A stretch of DNA of 64,000 nucleotides from Bacteroidota bacterium (lineage in GTDB: Bacteria > Bacteroidota > Bacteroidia > B-17B0 > Aurantibacillaceae), in NCBI GenBank assembly GCA_029237825.1, contig JAQZBQ010000004.1, positions 1 through 64,000 on the forward strand, written 5' to 3'. Shown piece after piece: positions 15,151-23,942 of this stretch; position 1 is the first letter of the stretch; each line of letters begins with the position of its first letter. The notes below the pieces were generated by a model, which was given only the letters and a program-made list of their open reading frames with translations, did not search any database and was not told the origin of the DNA. Made by a program: the position numbers and the translations under genes.

Positions 15151-16891
15151 GTAGTTTTTTCTCATTAATTTTTTTATCAAGCAACTCGGAACCGCCGCCT
15201 GCATTCTTGGCATCCTGCCAGTATTTTAAAGCCTCCTCTTTGCGGTTAAGTTTATAAAGCACATCACCATAATGTTCAGCAATCGCGCTTTTAGGACCCA
15301 TTTTTACAGCCCTTCCAAGCCATTCTTCCGCCTCGGTATATTTGCCTTGTTGATATAAAATCCATCCGTAAGTGTCAATATAAGATCTATTGTTGGGTGA
15401 CAATTCATTGCTACGCCTCGAGAATTTTTCCGCCTTTTCCAGTTTCTCTTTTCTGAGTGATAAATAATAGGCATAGTTATTCAGTATGGATGCATCATCT
15501 GGATTTACTTTCAGTGCGTCATCAAAAGCCTTGTCAGATTTCACATAATTTTTAATAGCGTTATATGCGTTACCTAAGTTGGTGTAAAATTCCAGCAGTA
15601 AGGGCTTATCATTGTATACAAATTCTATCCCGTCTTCCAGGGCCCGGATGGCATTCTCATATTTTTTTAACTGAATATTTGCAAAGCCATTGAAATAATA
15701 GGTAAGTGGATTATTCGGGAATAATTCCATAGTCTCTGCACTGTGCTTTTCAAGATCATTATATGCGTTCAGTTCCGATTCAACGGCTAAAAGTTGTTGC
15801 CACATCGAGTACCTGCTTTTATCAATTTGAATAGCTTTCAGGTAAGATTCCCGGGCTTCTTTTATTTTTTGATCCTTCATTAAAAAGTCTCCATAAATGC
15901 TATGAACTTCAGCGGAAAGCGGATGAAGCTTCAAAGCAATGTTGCAAAGTTCCATTGCCTGTTGTTTGAAAACTGAGTTTGTTTCAGCGAGTTCGTAATA
16001 TGAAACCAGAATTTTTATTTTAGTTTCAATCTCAAGGTCGGGGCTTTCAAAAGCAATCTTAATCTCTTTATAGAAGTTCTCTTTGTCATTTTGAGATTTG
16101 TAATAATCGGCCATTGCCAGATGTACCATCGGGTTTTTAGGATCGATCTTCAGGATCTGTTCATAGGTTTGCAGCGCTTTTTGATTCTGGCCGGTTTCCT
16201 GATAAAATTCAGCTAGGTAAGTATACAAGCGCGCTTCATTCTTGTTGCTTTCAATCAACTTTTTTAATTCCAGTTCAACTTCGTTGTTTTTCTTTAATTG
16301 TCGCAGAAGTTTAATTTTATTTAAAGTGAAGGCTTCATTTTGACCGAATCGCTTTTCAATCTCATCGTAAGTCTTATAAGATTTTTCGTAGTTACCCGAG
16401 TACATGTATTCAGCTGCAAGGCCTTCATAAAACTCGGGTCTGTTTGGATAATTTTTAACGAGGCGTGCATAGATCTCTGCGGCTTCCTGGAACTGGCGCT
16501 TGTTATGCAAGCACTCAATATACAACAACTGGTACCACTCATTCTTAGGATCTTCATTGGCGCATTCTTTGCCGTATTTTAAGGCGAGGTCGTATAGTCC
16601 GTTGAAACGGTAAACATTTCCCAGTTCGTATTTCACAGCAGTAGAAGACGGGTCGATTTTTAAACATTCCTTAAACAGGTTTTCGGCATTTTCAATATTG
16701 CCCTTCATGCGTTCTTTACACCCTTCGATAAAGTGAAAGGCGAATTTGGCCTGATCCTGTTCAGACAGTCCACCTTTATTAGCGGATGTTTCCGTGGATT
16801 TTGCTGTTTCTTTTTTAGTCTTACAGGACTGGAGAGAATTTACCAGTAACGGAAAAAGCAGATATAAAAATATGTTCGGGGAAACCTTCAA
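15143..16891 (-). CDS. TPR-repeat lipoprotein
   Basis: The 582-residue protein has a lipoprotein signal (MKVSPNIFLYLLFPLLVNSL, then QSC). Tetratricopeptide repeats then fill almost the whole length, from about residue 55 (EGCKERMKGNIENAENLFKE) to about 565 (YGDVLYKLNRKEEALKYWQ). Each 34-residue unit shows the usual W/L-G-Y-A-P pattern. TPR solenoids are scaffolds, so it probably holds together an envelope complex. The neighbours (DUF4292 lipoprotein, EnvC-like activator) point to cell-wall or outer-membrane assembly. It starts 15 bp after the nucleotidyltransferase gene and overlaps the next gene by eight bases. Confidence 0.85.
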   Translation of the reverse strand: MKVSPNIFLYLLFPLLVNSLQSCKTKKETAKSTETSANKGGLSEQDQAKFAFHFIEGCKERMKGNIENAENLFKECLKIDPSSTAVKYELGNVYRFNGLYDLALKYGKECANEDPKNEWYQLLYIECLHNKRQFQEAAEIYARLVKNYPNRPEFYEGLAAEYMYSGNYEKSYKTYDEIEKRFGQNEAFTLNKIKLLRQLKKNNEVELELKKLIESNKNEARLYTYLAEFYQETGQNQKALQTYEQILKIDPKNPMVHLAMADYYKSQNDKENFYKEIKIAFESPDLEIETKIKILVSYYELAETNSVFKQQAMELCNIALKLHPLSAEVHSIYGDFLMKDQKIKEARESYLKAIQIDKSRYSMWQQLLAVESELNAYNDLEKHSAETMELFPNNPLTYYFNGFANIQLKKYENAIRALEDGIEFVYNDKPLLLEFYTNLGNAYNAIKNYVKSDKAFDDALKVNPDDASILNNYAYYLSLRKEKLEKAEKFSRRSNELSPNNRSYIDTYGWILYQQGKYTEAEEWLGRAVKMGPKSAIAEHYGDVLYKLNRKEEALKYWQDAKNAGGGSELLDKKINEKKLHE

Positions 16892-16906
16892 TAAAATCCT
16901 GAAAAT

Positions 16907-17917
16907 TTAAAACGAAAGTGTTGTATAATCACTCATACTCAAATCTAACGATTTTCCCTTTACTTCAGCGCCTTCACCAATCATACTATTAGCGATCAGG
17001 GCATGAGAAATTTTTGTGTTAGGTTGGATGATGCTGTTTTTCACGACTCCTTCAACGATAGAACTATTGGCACCAATAGAAACATGCGGACCAACAATCG
17101 CGTTTTTAATAATCACATTGTCGCCGATAAAACAAGGTTCGATGATCAGGCTGTTTTCGGTTGTAATGTTGAATCCTCTGAGCGCAGCGCTTCCATTTTC
17201 ATATTCCAGTACTCGTTGATTGGTATAAACAGTGGCATCTTTATTTCCGCAATCAAGCCATTCGGTTACTTTTCCGGGCTTAAACGCAATGCCTTTTTGT
17301 TTCATGTTTTCAAGGGCATTCGTTAACTGGAATTCTCCTTTATCGGTAATGTTGTTATCTAAAAGGTATTGCAGTTCTTTTTTAAGGTTGTCGCCATCTT
17401 TGAAATAATAAATTCCTATAATGGCCAGGTTACTGATAAAGGTTTCCGGTTTTTCAACAAAGTCGGTAATCACGCCTGCTTCGTTAAGTTTAACCACACC
17501 AAATTGGCGAGGATCTTCAATGCCCTGTACCCAGATTACACCTTCCTGATCTGTATCCATTACAAAATCAGCCCTGAAGAGTGTATCGGCAAATGCTACT
17601 ACAGTTTTTCCGGTGATGCTTTCTTTAGCGCACATGATGGCGTGGGCGGTTCCCAGTGCTTTTTCCTGGTAACAGATAGTGCCTTTCGCGCCCTGATCCT
17701 TGGCAATTTTAATCAAATTATCTTCCACTTCTTTTCCAAAATCCGGCCCGATGATAAAAGCTATTTCATCTACTTTTTCCCCGCAAACTTTTGTAATGTC
17801 TTCAACAAGGCGTTGTACAATGGGTTTGCCGGCTACTTTGATAAGAGGTTTAGGAACTGTAAGGGTGTGCGGGCGCATACGCTTGCCTTTTCCCGCCATT
17901 GGTATAATAATTTTCAT
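16907..17917 (-). CDS. Sugar-phosphate nucleotidyltransferase with left-handed beta-helix tail
   Basis: The N-terminal GT-A/RmlA-type domain (about 1-235) has the NTP-binding loop PMAGKGKRMRPHTLTVPKPL, the sugar-binding FVEKP and the metal-binding DCGNKD segment. The C-terminal 90 residues are hexapeptide repeats (INSLIIEPCFIGDNVIIKNA type, here TENSLIIEPCFIGD onward) forming a beta-helix. It activates a sugar 1-phosphate (glucose, mannose or GlcNAc) with a nucleoside triphosphate; the substrate cannot be decided by eye. It is the first gene of the minus-strand run leading to the TPR and EnvC-like genes. A second, different RmlA homologue is coded at 47152-48018. Confidence 0.88.
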   Translation of the reverse strand: MKIIIPMAGKGKRMRPHTLTVPKPLIKVAGKPIVQRLVEDITKVCGEKVDEIAFIIGPDFGKEVEDNLIKIAKDQGAKGTICYQEKALGTAHAIMCAKESITGKTVVAFADTLFRADFVMDTDQEGVIWVQGIEDPRQFGVVKLNEAGVITDFVEKPETFISNLAIIGIYYFKDGDNLKKELQYLLDNNITDKGEFQLTNALENMKQKGIAFKPGKVTEWLDCGNKDATVYTNQRVLEYENGSAALRGFNITTENSLIIEPCFIGDNVIIKNAIVGPHVSIGANSSIVEGVVKNSIIQPNTKISHALIANSMIGEGAEVKGKSLDLSMSDYTTLSF

Positions 17918-17949
17918 AAGTGTGCGTTAATTTTTGAACAATATAAAAA

Positions 17950-17957
17950 CAAATATA
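17950..17957 (-). promoter_or_regulatory. Putative -7 box of the nucleotidyltransferase operon
   Basis: The minus strand reads TATATTTG, a perfect TAnnTTTG match, 32 bases before the ATG at 17917. It lies in the 142-bp gap after the SDR gene and is the best candidate for driving 17917 to 12963. Confidence 0.45.
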
Positions 17958-18059
17958 ATATTAAATGCGGGAGTTAAAGTCAAGTTTTCGGTGGCAAGGC
18001 TTGTTAATTTACCACAAAAAAACAGTGAAAAATATAAACTTAAACGATCTCTGTAGGGA

Positions 18060-18848
18060 TTATAAACAGCCCGTCCTTCCACCATCCACCGGTAAATTGA
18101 TGCCGTTTATATAAGAGGCTGCCGGGGATGCCAGGAAAGCAACGGCGTTTGCAATTTCAGAAGGTTCCGCAAAGCGGGCCATAGGAATTTCTGAAATCAT
18201 TTCGTTGGTTACGGAATCTAAAGCATGGCCGGTTTTTACGGATTTGTTTTCAATGATTGTCTTTAACCGAACCGTAGAAGTTGCACCTGGCAATACGTTG
18301 TTAACCGTAATATTATATTTCCCAAGTTCACCTGCAAGGGTTTTGCTCCAGTTAGCAACCGCTGCCCGTATGGTATTTGAAACACCGAGGTTTGCCAGTG
18401 GTTGTTTTACCGATGTAGAAATAATATTGATGATTCGGCCGTATTTGGCATTTTTCATGTATTCAACGCAAGCCTGTACCAGTATATGATTACAAATAAG
18501 GTGGTTATTAAATGCCGATAAAAATTCTTCTGTTTTTGCCTGTACAATTGGTCCACCGGGAGGTCCGCCGGTGTTGTTGATGAGGATGTGGACATGAGGC
18601 TGACGCTGAAGATAGGATTCAACTATTTGTTTTAACTCCTGAGGTTTAGAAAAATCAACACACAGATAGGAGTGTAACTGACCATTGTTTGTATTTAACT
18701 CGAGTTTCGCGGCTTTTAATGCATCTTCATTTCGCGCAATAAGCGTCACGCTTGCACCAAGGTTGGCTAATTCCAGTGCTATTGCTTTTCCTATTCCCTG
18801 TGTGCTTCCGCATACTATGGCGTGTTTATGTTTTAAATCTAAATTCAT
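18060..18848 (-). CDS. SDR family oxidoreductase with atypical active site
   Basis: This is a 262-residue short-chain dehydrogenase/reductase with an N-terminal dinucleotide site (GSTQGIGKAIA), the NNTGG motif after beta-4, catalytic-type Ser in IISTS, and the PGATST and VDGGRTG segments near the end. The usual YxxxK pair is absent: the aligned stretch reads LGVSNTIRAAVANWSK, with Ser at the Tyr position and Arg at the Lys position. I recall an SDR subgroup carrying LSNxxR there, so it is probably a genuine variant and not a decayed enzyme. The substrate is unknown. It begins two bases after the tadA stop and is likely cotranscribed with it. Confidence 0.85.
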   Translation of the reverse strand: MNLDLKHKHAIVCGSTQGIGKAIALELANLGASVTLIARNEDALKAAKLELNTNNGQLHSYLCVDFSKPQELKQIVESYLQRQPHVHILINNTGGPPGGPIVQAKTEEFLSAFNNHLICNHILVQACVEYMKNAKYGRIINIISTSVKQPLANLGVSNTIRAAVANWSKTLAGELGKYNITVNNVLPGATSTVRLKTIIENKSVKTGHALDSVTNEMISEIPMARFAEPSEIANAVAFLASPAASYINGINLPVDGGRTGCL

Positions 18849-18850
18849 AG

Positions 18851-19294
18851 TTATTTTCTTTTAGTTTGAAAAAAATCCTTTAAGAGCGTTGAACATTGTG
18901 TTTCCAAAACGCCACTTATCACCGATGTTTTAGGGTGGAGTATTTGCTGGTGAATTTTCGTAAATCCTTTTTTTTCATCACGTGCACCATAAACAATTTT
19001 ACTAATATGGGTCCAATGCAGAGCGCCGGCGCACATCACACATGGTTCCAGGGTTACATACAAAGTGCAATCCTGGAGGTATTTTCCGCCAATCGAATTG
19101 GCTGCTGCAGTTATTGCCTGCATTTCGGCGTGGGCCGTTACATCATTCAGTCGTTCGGTAAAGTTATGTGCACGCGCTATAATTTTATGGTTTGCAACAA
19201 TTACCGCCCCTACAGGAACTTCATCCGAATCGTATGCTTTTTGGGCTTCCTTGAAAGCTTCATTCATAAAATATTCATGGGTATACAATTCCAT
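18851..19294 (-). CDS. tadA: tRNA-specific adenosine deaminase
   Basis: TadA deaminates A34 of tRNA-Arg(ACG) to inosine. The 147 aa match the family. Zinc ligands and catalytic acid are visible as HAEMQAI and PCVMCAGAL, and the substrate loop appears as ARAHNFTE. It lies immediately upstream of the SDR gene (two-base gap). No clear TAnnTTTG box is found upstream, but an imperfect dyad of GGTTACC/GGTAAC words lies at about 19326-19361. Confidence 0.95.
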   Translation of the reverse strand: MELYTHEYFMNEAFKEAQKAYDSDEVPVGAVIVANHKIIARAHNFTERLNDVTAHAEMQAITAAANSIGGKYLQDCTLYVTLEPCVMCAGALHWTHISKIVYGARDEKKGFTKIHQQILHPKTSVISGVLETQCSTLLKDFFQTKRK

Positions 19295-19387
19295 CTGGTT
19301 TTACTATCGTTTAATAAAGTGCATAGTTACCATATTTTTCAATACCTGGTTATGGTTACCTGAGTAAAATTAAATTCATATCAGCCC

Positions 19388-20335
19388 TTAGAACAAAGCA
19401 CTTAATCCATTTTTTATCAAATTAGGTATGATGTAGAATACACACACTAAAACAGCAGGTAATACTACAAAAATTAAAGGTAAGATGATTGCGCTGCTAA
19501 TGACTTCTTCTTTTTTTTCTTCAAATTTCTGCATGGCTTCTATAAGTGAAAAATTTGCGTTTTCCCTTTCCTTAGTTGCGTTTTGAAAAGCGGCTTTAGC
19601 AAAGTGAACACGGTAAGTTTCAGTACCGCAATACTGGCAGCAAGCGCCTATACTATTTTCAGATAGATATACCGGCGCCGCGCATTGGCTGCAACTTATC
19701 ACTTCACTTTTTGAAGAAGTTAAATCGTTTGTTTTTTCAGGCAAATAAATCTGGAGCTTGGGGCCAATTAACCCGCGAATTACAAGGAAGTTTATAGCCC
19801 AGAAAAAAAGTGTTGCGATGGATCCGGCACCGAAGGTTTCCAAAAAATTGTAATAGAATGATTTATCAGTTTGTTTCCAGGCTGCTTTATCGTCAGTAGC
19901 AATCAAAATGATAAAAACTGCAATAAACCAGAAGAACAGCAAGAGTAGAATCCCCCGGTTAACGGGTGAAGTGATAGCCTGAGCGCGTTTCCAATAGGAG
20001 TAAGCCTTTGCGATCCTGGCTTCCGCATCAGCACGGTGCTTGAAAATGCCCGCGTAATGAGGAGGAACATCCTGATTTGATCCGCAATTCATACAGGAGG
20101 AATTTTGTTTGTTCATCACCAGAATGCTGCCGCAGTTAGTGCACTTCAATGGTTTAAGCACCTCATGTTCAATTATCAGCTCTTCATGGATTTCCACTTC
20201 TTTTGCCCTTGTAATTCGTCTCTTGTGAATCAATAACCAATAGGCCATATATATAGAAAAGAGAATCAGTAGTGGGAAGAGGGCGGCCTGAATAATGAAT
20301 GTGTATTGTGCAGCTATTTTTAGAAATTCTGACAT
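19388..20335 (-). CDS. Membrane protein with two zinc-ribbon-like CxxC pairs
   Basis: Hydrophobic helices are at about 12-35, 128-146, 170-192 and 280-305. Two soluble segments carry paired cysteines: CTNCGS...CMNCGS (about 60-85) and CSQCAAP...CQYCGTE (about 212-240). Each looks like a rubredoxin-type zinc ribbon. Between them lies an amphipathic stretch; after the second comes a charged, probably coiled segment (about 245-275). I do not recognise a named family. Membrane zinc-ribbon proteins are often assembly or regulatory factors, but no function can be assigned. It is divergent from the 20393 operon. Confidence 0.8.
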   Translation of the reverse strand: MSEFLKIAAQYTFIIQAALFPLLILFSIYMAYWLLIHKRRITRAKEVEIHEELIIEHEVLKPLKCTNCGSILVMNKQNSSCMNCGSNQDVPPHYAGIFKHRADAEARIAKAYSYWKRAQAITSPVNRGILLLLFFWFIAVFIILIATDDKAAWKQTDKSFYYNFLETFGAGSIATLFFWAINFLVIRGLIGPKLQIYLPEKTNDLTSSKSEVISCSQCAAPVYLSENSIGACCQYCGTETYRVHFAKAAFQNATKERENANFSLIEAMQKFEEKKEEVISSAIILPLIFVVLPAVLVCVFYIIPNLIKNGLSALF

Positions 20336-20392
20336 AGAAGGATGTTTAAGGATTACGCTATTATTTTTATATTTAGATAAAATTAATAAAAT

Positions 20393-20797
20393 ATGTCGAA
20401 ACGGTTTTGGATTGTAATGGTGATTGCTGGGGTATTGGTTTCAGGCATTGTAATTAGTATGGTGATAAAGAACGGGGATGTGGAACGTATTAAGGAAAAC
20501 CCTAAACATAGCTACGCTAAAATTGTCGGTCATGGTATCCCAAAAAAAAGTAGCGATTCTCACTATGGTGTTTGGATAGATTATGCCTATGAGATTAATG
20601 GTGTAAACTATACGCATTCGAAAAAATATTATTTTCCGGAAGATGATGAACTTTATTTTCAGGGTAAATATTTTCCGCTTGTTTACAGCGGCAACGATCC
20701 TGATTTAAGCAGGCTTCTCATAATCAACGAAGATTTTGAAGAATTTGGTTTGACACAACCCGATAGCTTATCCCTTTATAATGGAAAAATTTATTGA
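20393..20797 (+). CDS. Small membrane-anchored protein, possibly DUF3592-like
   Basis: The 134-residue protein has one N-terminal helix (about 5-25) and an exported beta-rich domain (AKIVGHGIPKKSSDSHYG, WIDYAYEINGVNYTHSKKYY, LVYSGNDPDLSRLL). The pattern of a Tyr-rich sheet with 'Y.V.G..Y' and 'V.Y...P..S.L' resembles DUF3592 membrane proteins, but the match is by eye only. It is the first of five same-direction genes and ends one base before the next ATG. Confidence 0.7.
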   Translation: MSKRFWIVMVIAGVLVSGIVISMVIKNGDVERIKENPKHSYAKIVGHGIPKKSSDSHYGVWIDYAYEINGVNYTHSKKYYFPEDDELYFQGKYFPLVYSGNDPDLSRLLIINEDFEEFGLTQPDSLSLYNGKIY

Positions 20798-20798
20798 G

Positions 20799-21476
20799 AT
20801 GAAAACCTCGAGAATAGTTGCTCTATTATTTCTGGCTGTTTTGTTTTTTTGTAATTGTGCTAATAAAAAATATGGCTACACCTATCTGGATGAAAATGAG
20901 GCTTCCGGTAAAGCCACCACCGCGCCTTTTAAAGCCAACGATTTTAAACTGAGTGTACGGCTTGCCCTTGATACAATACTGTTAGACAAGACTACACCAA
21001 GCACATTTAAAGTTCATGTGAAATTGTCGGGACAGTATCAATATTGGCCCATGGATATTAAATTAAACGTTTGGTGTAACGACAAGCCTGTCCCCTTTAA
21101 GGCGATAGATAAGCAATTTTCGGTTTCATCGGTGATCAAAGGAAGAGTGGAGTATATGAACACAACGGCACCTGATTTTAATATTCCTCTTTTAATAGAA
21201 AACATAAGGAAGAAATACAACTTACCTGATTCAGTTCACTATTTTAAGTTAACTTCAGGTTTGGAAAGTGAACCTGTAATTCAGGATGAGAATGCGGAGA
21301 CCATCCAGGTGAAAGTACTCGTAAAATGGAAGGGTGGATCAGAAACACTGGAAAAAACCTACAGGCTTACCAAAGTTGATATTACTAAATACCCGGTTCG
21401 TTCCCGGCTTTATGGGAATGTTAAAAGTAGTACAGCCTTGAATTTTTTTTCTAATTTTAAAATCAATTATGTGTAA
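20799..21476 (+). CDS. Lipoprotein of unknown function
   Basis: The ATG at 20799, one base past the previous stop codon, gives MKTSRIVALLFLAVLFF followed by CNC, a plausible lipoprotein signal; an upstream in-frame ATG at 20781 would overlap the previous gene. The mature 205 residues look beta-rich with no known motif. The segment IPLLIENIRKKYNLPDSVHY and its flanks resemble LPIILNKISTQHSVPVDEMY in the fifth gene of this cluster (23301-23915), suggesting the two are distant duplicates. Its end overlaps the start of the next gene by eight bases, typical of an operon. Confidence 0.75.
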   Translation: MKTSRIVALLFLAVLFFCNCANKKYGYTYLDENEASGKATTAPFKANDFKLSVRLALDTILLDKTTPSTFKVHVKLSGQYQYWPMDIKLNVWCNDKPVPFKAIDKQFSVSSVIKGRVEYMNTTAPDFNIPLLIENIRKKYNLPDSVHYFKLTSGLESEPVIQDENAETIQVKVLVKWKGGSETLEKTYRLTKVDITKYPVRSRLYGNVKSSTALNFFSNFKINYV

Positions 21477-22164
21477 AATTATTTCATTCATTCTTTTTAA
21501 TTTATTTTTTTGCGTGAGCCTATTTTCGCAAAACACGCCAATGCTTCAGTTTAGTCCGGTATCCTTTTCCGGTCAGCCTAAAGTTTCTGATTATTTTGAA
21601 TGGGGAACACCGATTTACGGAAAGCTAACGATGCCTAAGCCCTTGAAGAGTTATGCAAAAGATTTAGATAATTACGATACAGGACAAATAGCTGAAAAAG
21701 ATAAATATAAGAAGGCATTAAATTTTATGGTTTGCCCTTCAACCGAAGACGTGAACGATCGTACTTATGCGTTAATGCAGTTAGTGGTATCTCAGCAGGA
21801 ACTTGAAGGTAGAACCGTTTCTTTTGACGTTATGCCTTCACCAGAAAATGCGTCGTCATTTTTTTTTACCGGATTTTATGCGGAACTGGCAAAGTCTAAA
21901 CTTATAACGTATGATCCTTCAGAAGGCACCTCCTCTGGCACAAAAACGGAATTTAATTTTTATATATATGAACGCGATATACCTTATGGCGCCGATGAAA
22001 CAATTGCCAGGGATGCTATCAAAATAGCCAATACGGTTTACAGACATATTGGTAAGCTAACCATTGATTTCACTACGGTGAAAGATGTAAGAGAAGTTAT
22101 GCAATGGCATGATGATAGTCGCGCTATTACGGAAAGCGTTGCGGAAAAATTTAAAACCAAATAA
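21469..22164 (+). CDS. Secreted protein of unknown function, paralogue of next gene
   Basis: A signal peptide (MCKIISFILFNLFFCVSLFS, then QN) leads a mature protein of about 210 residues. Shared with the following gene are an N-terminal F-S-x-x-x-F motif, the words TPIYGKLTMPKPLKSYAKD against TPIYGRIVLDKPLKQYCKN, and SFDVMPSPENASS against DFDVMPSNEEATT. The family is unknown to me. It is probably periplasmic or on the cell surface. Overlap with the upstream gene (eight bases) and a 16-base gap to the next support cotranscription. Confidence 0.75.
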   Translation: MCKIISFILFNLFFCVSLFSQNTPMLQFSPVSFSGQPKVSDYFEWGTPIYGKLTMPKPLKSYAKDLDNYDTGQIAEKDKYKKALNFMVCPSTEDVNDRTYALMQLVVSQQELEGRTVSFDVMPSPENASSFFFTGFYAELAKSKLITYDPSEGTSSGTKTEFNFYIYERDIPYGADETIARDAIKIANTVYRHIGKLTIDFTTVKDVREVMQWHDDSRAITESVAEKFKTK

Positions 22165-22180
22165 TATAAAAAAAGAGAGT

Positions 22181-23275
22181 ATGCTAAAAATTTCAGGAAA
22201 AGTAGTTCTACTGTTTTCATTTGTAATTCAAATGGGGCTTTCGGCGCAGAATAAGATGATGTTTTCTTCCAAACCTTTTGCTATGGGAGGCACTGAACAA
22301 AGTGAATTTAAGGCAAATACACCAATCTATGGCCGGATAGTACTGGATAAGCCTTTGAAACAGTACTGTAAAAATCCTTCAAAGAAGTATGATAATGTTC
22401 CGAATGGCTACGCGCGCAAATTCTGTATTAAGCCCACCGACCGGAATGAAGAATATGAAGTGGCCTTCGATGCTATTTTCAGCACTAATTATAATATTCA
22501 ACTTACGTTCGCAGACCTTGAAAAAAGTTACATCGATTTTGATGTGATGCCTAGTAACGAAGAGGCCACTACCGTTTATGAGGACTGGGAAGCCCCGTTT
22601 ATGTCGTTTGCAAATGCTGACTTAGAGCTTGGAAAGAAGTCACACTTTGCCATTCAGGTGTACACTGAATACAATGAAAGTAATTCGGATATCATAGGCC
22701 TTAAATCAAGGGGCGATTTGTATATCGATTATACCAACTCAACATCCGAGTCGCAGGAAAACTGGTATAATCAGTGCAAAAAGGCAAAAGAACTCGCTTC
22801 TTCCAATGCTTTAAAAAATGTTGGTAAAACTGCCTTGCAGGACGCGTCGAAGCTTCCACTGCCCTCCTGTTTTTCAAAGGGAACAAACCCGGGATATAAA
22901 AGTCCCGAGAACTCGGTTGCGAAAATTACCGCAATGATTAAACAGAAATACGGAGTAACCGAAGTACTTAAATTAACGTTTGATAAGCCAGATGGTGTAG
23001 AAGATTTCAGAACCCTTGTGGATGCCAATACCAATGTACCATCCGCAAAAATAGGGAACCATGTTTTTTACTTTGCTTTCAAAGATAAAGATGGTTCTTA
23101 CCGTTTTTCCGGTGGTGTTTTGAAAAAGGATCATGTTGGTTATGGAAAGTTTGGTGAGACTTATATCCAGGATTATTCTCCCATTCAGGGGGAGGAAAAA
23201 TATCCAAAAGACATTATACGCGATGCAAACGGGATTTACAATGTGTTTGTATTTGACGGAAGTAAGTTGAAGTAA
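22181..23275 (+). CDS. Secreted protein of unknown function, paralogue of previous gene
   Basis: The ATG at 22181 has a purine-rich AAAGAGAG just upstream and gives a signal peptide ending LSAQ; an ATG at 22109 in the same frame lies inside the preceding gene and lacks a signal. The first 170 residues are homologous to the previous gene product (TPIYG, KPLKQY, FDVMPS). The extra C-terminal 180 residues include a four-cysteine region and DKDGSYRFSGG, possibly a second domain. The function is unknown. Confidence 0.77.
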   Translation: MLKISGKVVLLFSFVIQMGLSAQNKMMFSSKPFAMGGTEQSEFKANTPIYGRIVLDKPLKQYCKNPSKKYDNVPNGYARKFCIKPTDRNEEYEVAFDAIFSTNYNIQLTFADLEKSYIDFDVMPSNEEATTVYEDWEAPFMSFANADLELGKKSHFAIQVYTEYNESNSDIIGLKSRGDLYIDYTNSTSESQENWYNQCKKAKELASSNALKNVGKTALQDASKLPLPSCFSKGTNPGYKSPENSVAKITAMIKQKYGVTEVLKLTFDKPDGVEDFRTLVDANTNVPSAKIGNHVFYFAFKDKDGSYRFSGGVLKKDHVGYGKFGETYIQDYSPIQGEEKYPKDIIRDANGIYNVFVFDGSKLK

Positions 23276-23300
23276 TTCAAACCTTTTTAGTTCTTGGCTG

Positions 23301-23915
23301 ATGGAAGGGCGAATTATTAACCAGCGGTTATGTCATGCGTTGCTCCATGGCCTCACAATTTTTTCGATCCTTGTTGGATTTTTTCGGTGTAAGGAACAGT
23401 GCTACTTCGCCATTGGGAACTCTTCACCGGTTAATCTTTCAGTAAAAGATAGCCTAAATATTATGTGTATGGTTGAAAGCAAACCATATACCGTTAATGA
23501 TAACAAGCACCTCGATTTGTCCGGATGGATAACAATGGAAGGGAAAGCTAACGGATTTACGGGAATTAAACGAGTGGATTTGTCTTTTAATAACGTAGAA
23601 GTTTCAGGGATTGAATTTGGACAATTTGAAATTATTTATAAACTGGACCAAACCGAAAAACATTCTTATTTTAATGATACATTAATCGAGCTCCCCATAA
23701 TTTTAAATAAAATTTCCACACAGCATTCAGTCCCGGTTGATGAGATGTATTTGAGATGTACCAGCCCTGTCTTTTTGATTGCGTCGCAGAAGGGAGCAAG
23801 CACCTTGCTGCTGTCCGCCAAAGTAACTTTTGCTTCTGGTACACTTACCAGAAGCATTTCTGTACCAATTGAAGAACGGGAATTTCATCCGAATGATTTT
23901 CCGGGTGTGAAATAG
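23301..23915 (+). CDS. Exported or membrane-anchored protein of unknown function
   Basis: The 204 residues begin with a hydrophobic segment (HALLHGLTIFSILVGFF) ending at RC, a weak lipobox-like site. The remainder is beta-rich and contains LSGW, VDLSFNN and LPIILNKISTQHSVPVDEMY, which resembles the middle of the lipoprotein at 20799-21476. It is the last of the five-gene run and is convergent with gltX, 27 bases away. No function can be given. Confidence 0.7.
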   Translation: MEGRIINQRLCHALLHGLTIFSILVGFFRCKEQCYFAIGNSSPVNLSVKDSLNIMCMVESKPYTVNDNKHLDLSGWITMEGKANGFTGIKRVDLSFNNVEVSGIEFGQFEIIYKLDQTEKHSYFNDTLIELPIILNKISTQHSVPVDEMYLRCTSPVFLIASQKGASTLLLSAKVTFASGTLTRSISVPIEEREFHPNDFPGVK

Positions 23916-23942
23916 ACCAAAAAGGGATTACTTTAATTCGTA

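Noticed and set aside
19326-19359. Dyad near GTTACCATA...TATGGTTAC as a terminator or operator
   Set aside because: The arms have a mismatch, the loop is long and there is no T-run; a regulatory role cannot be supported.
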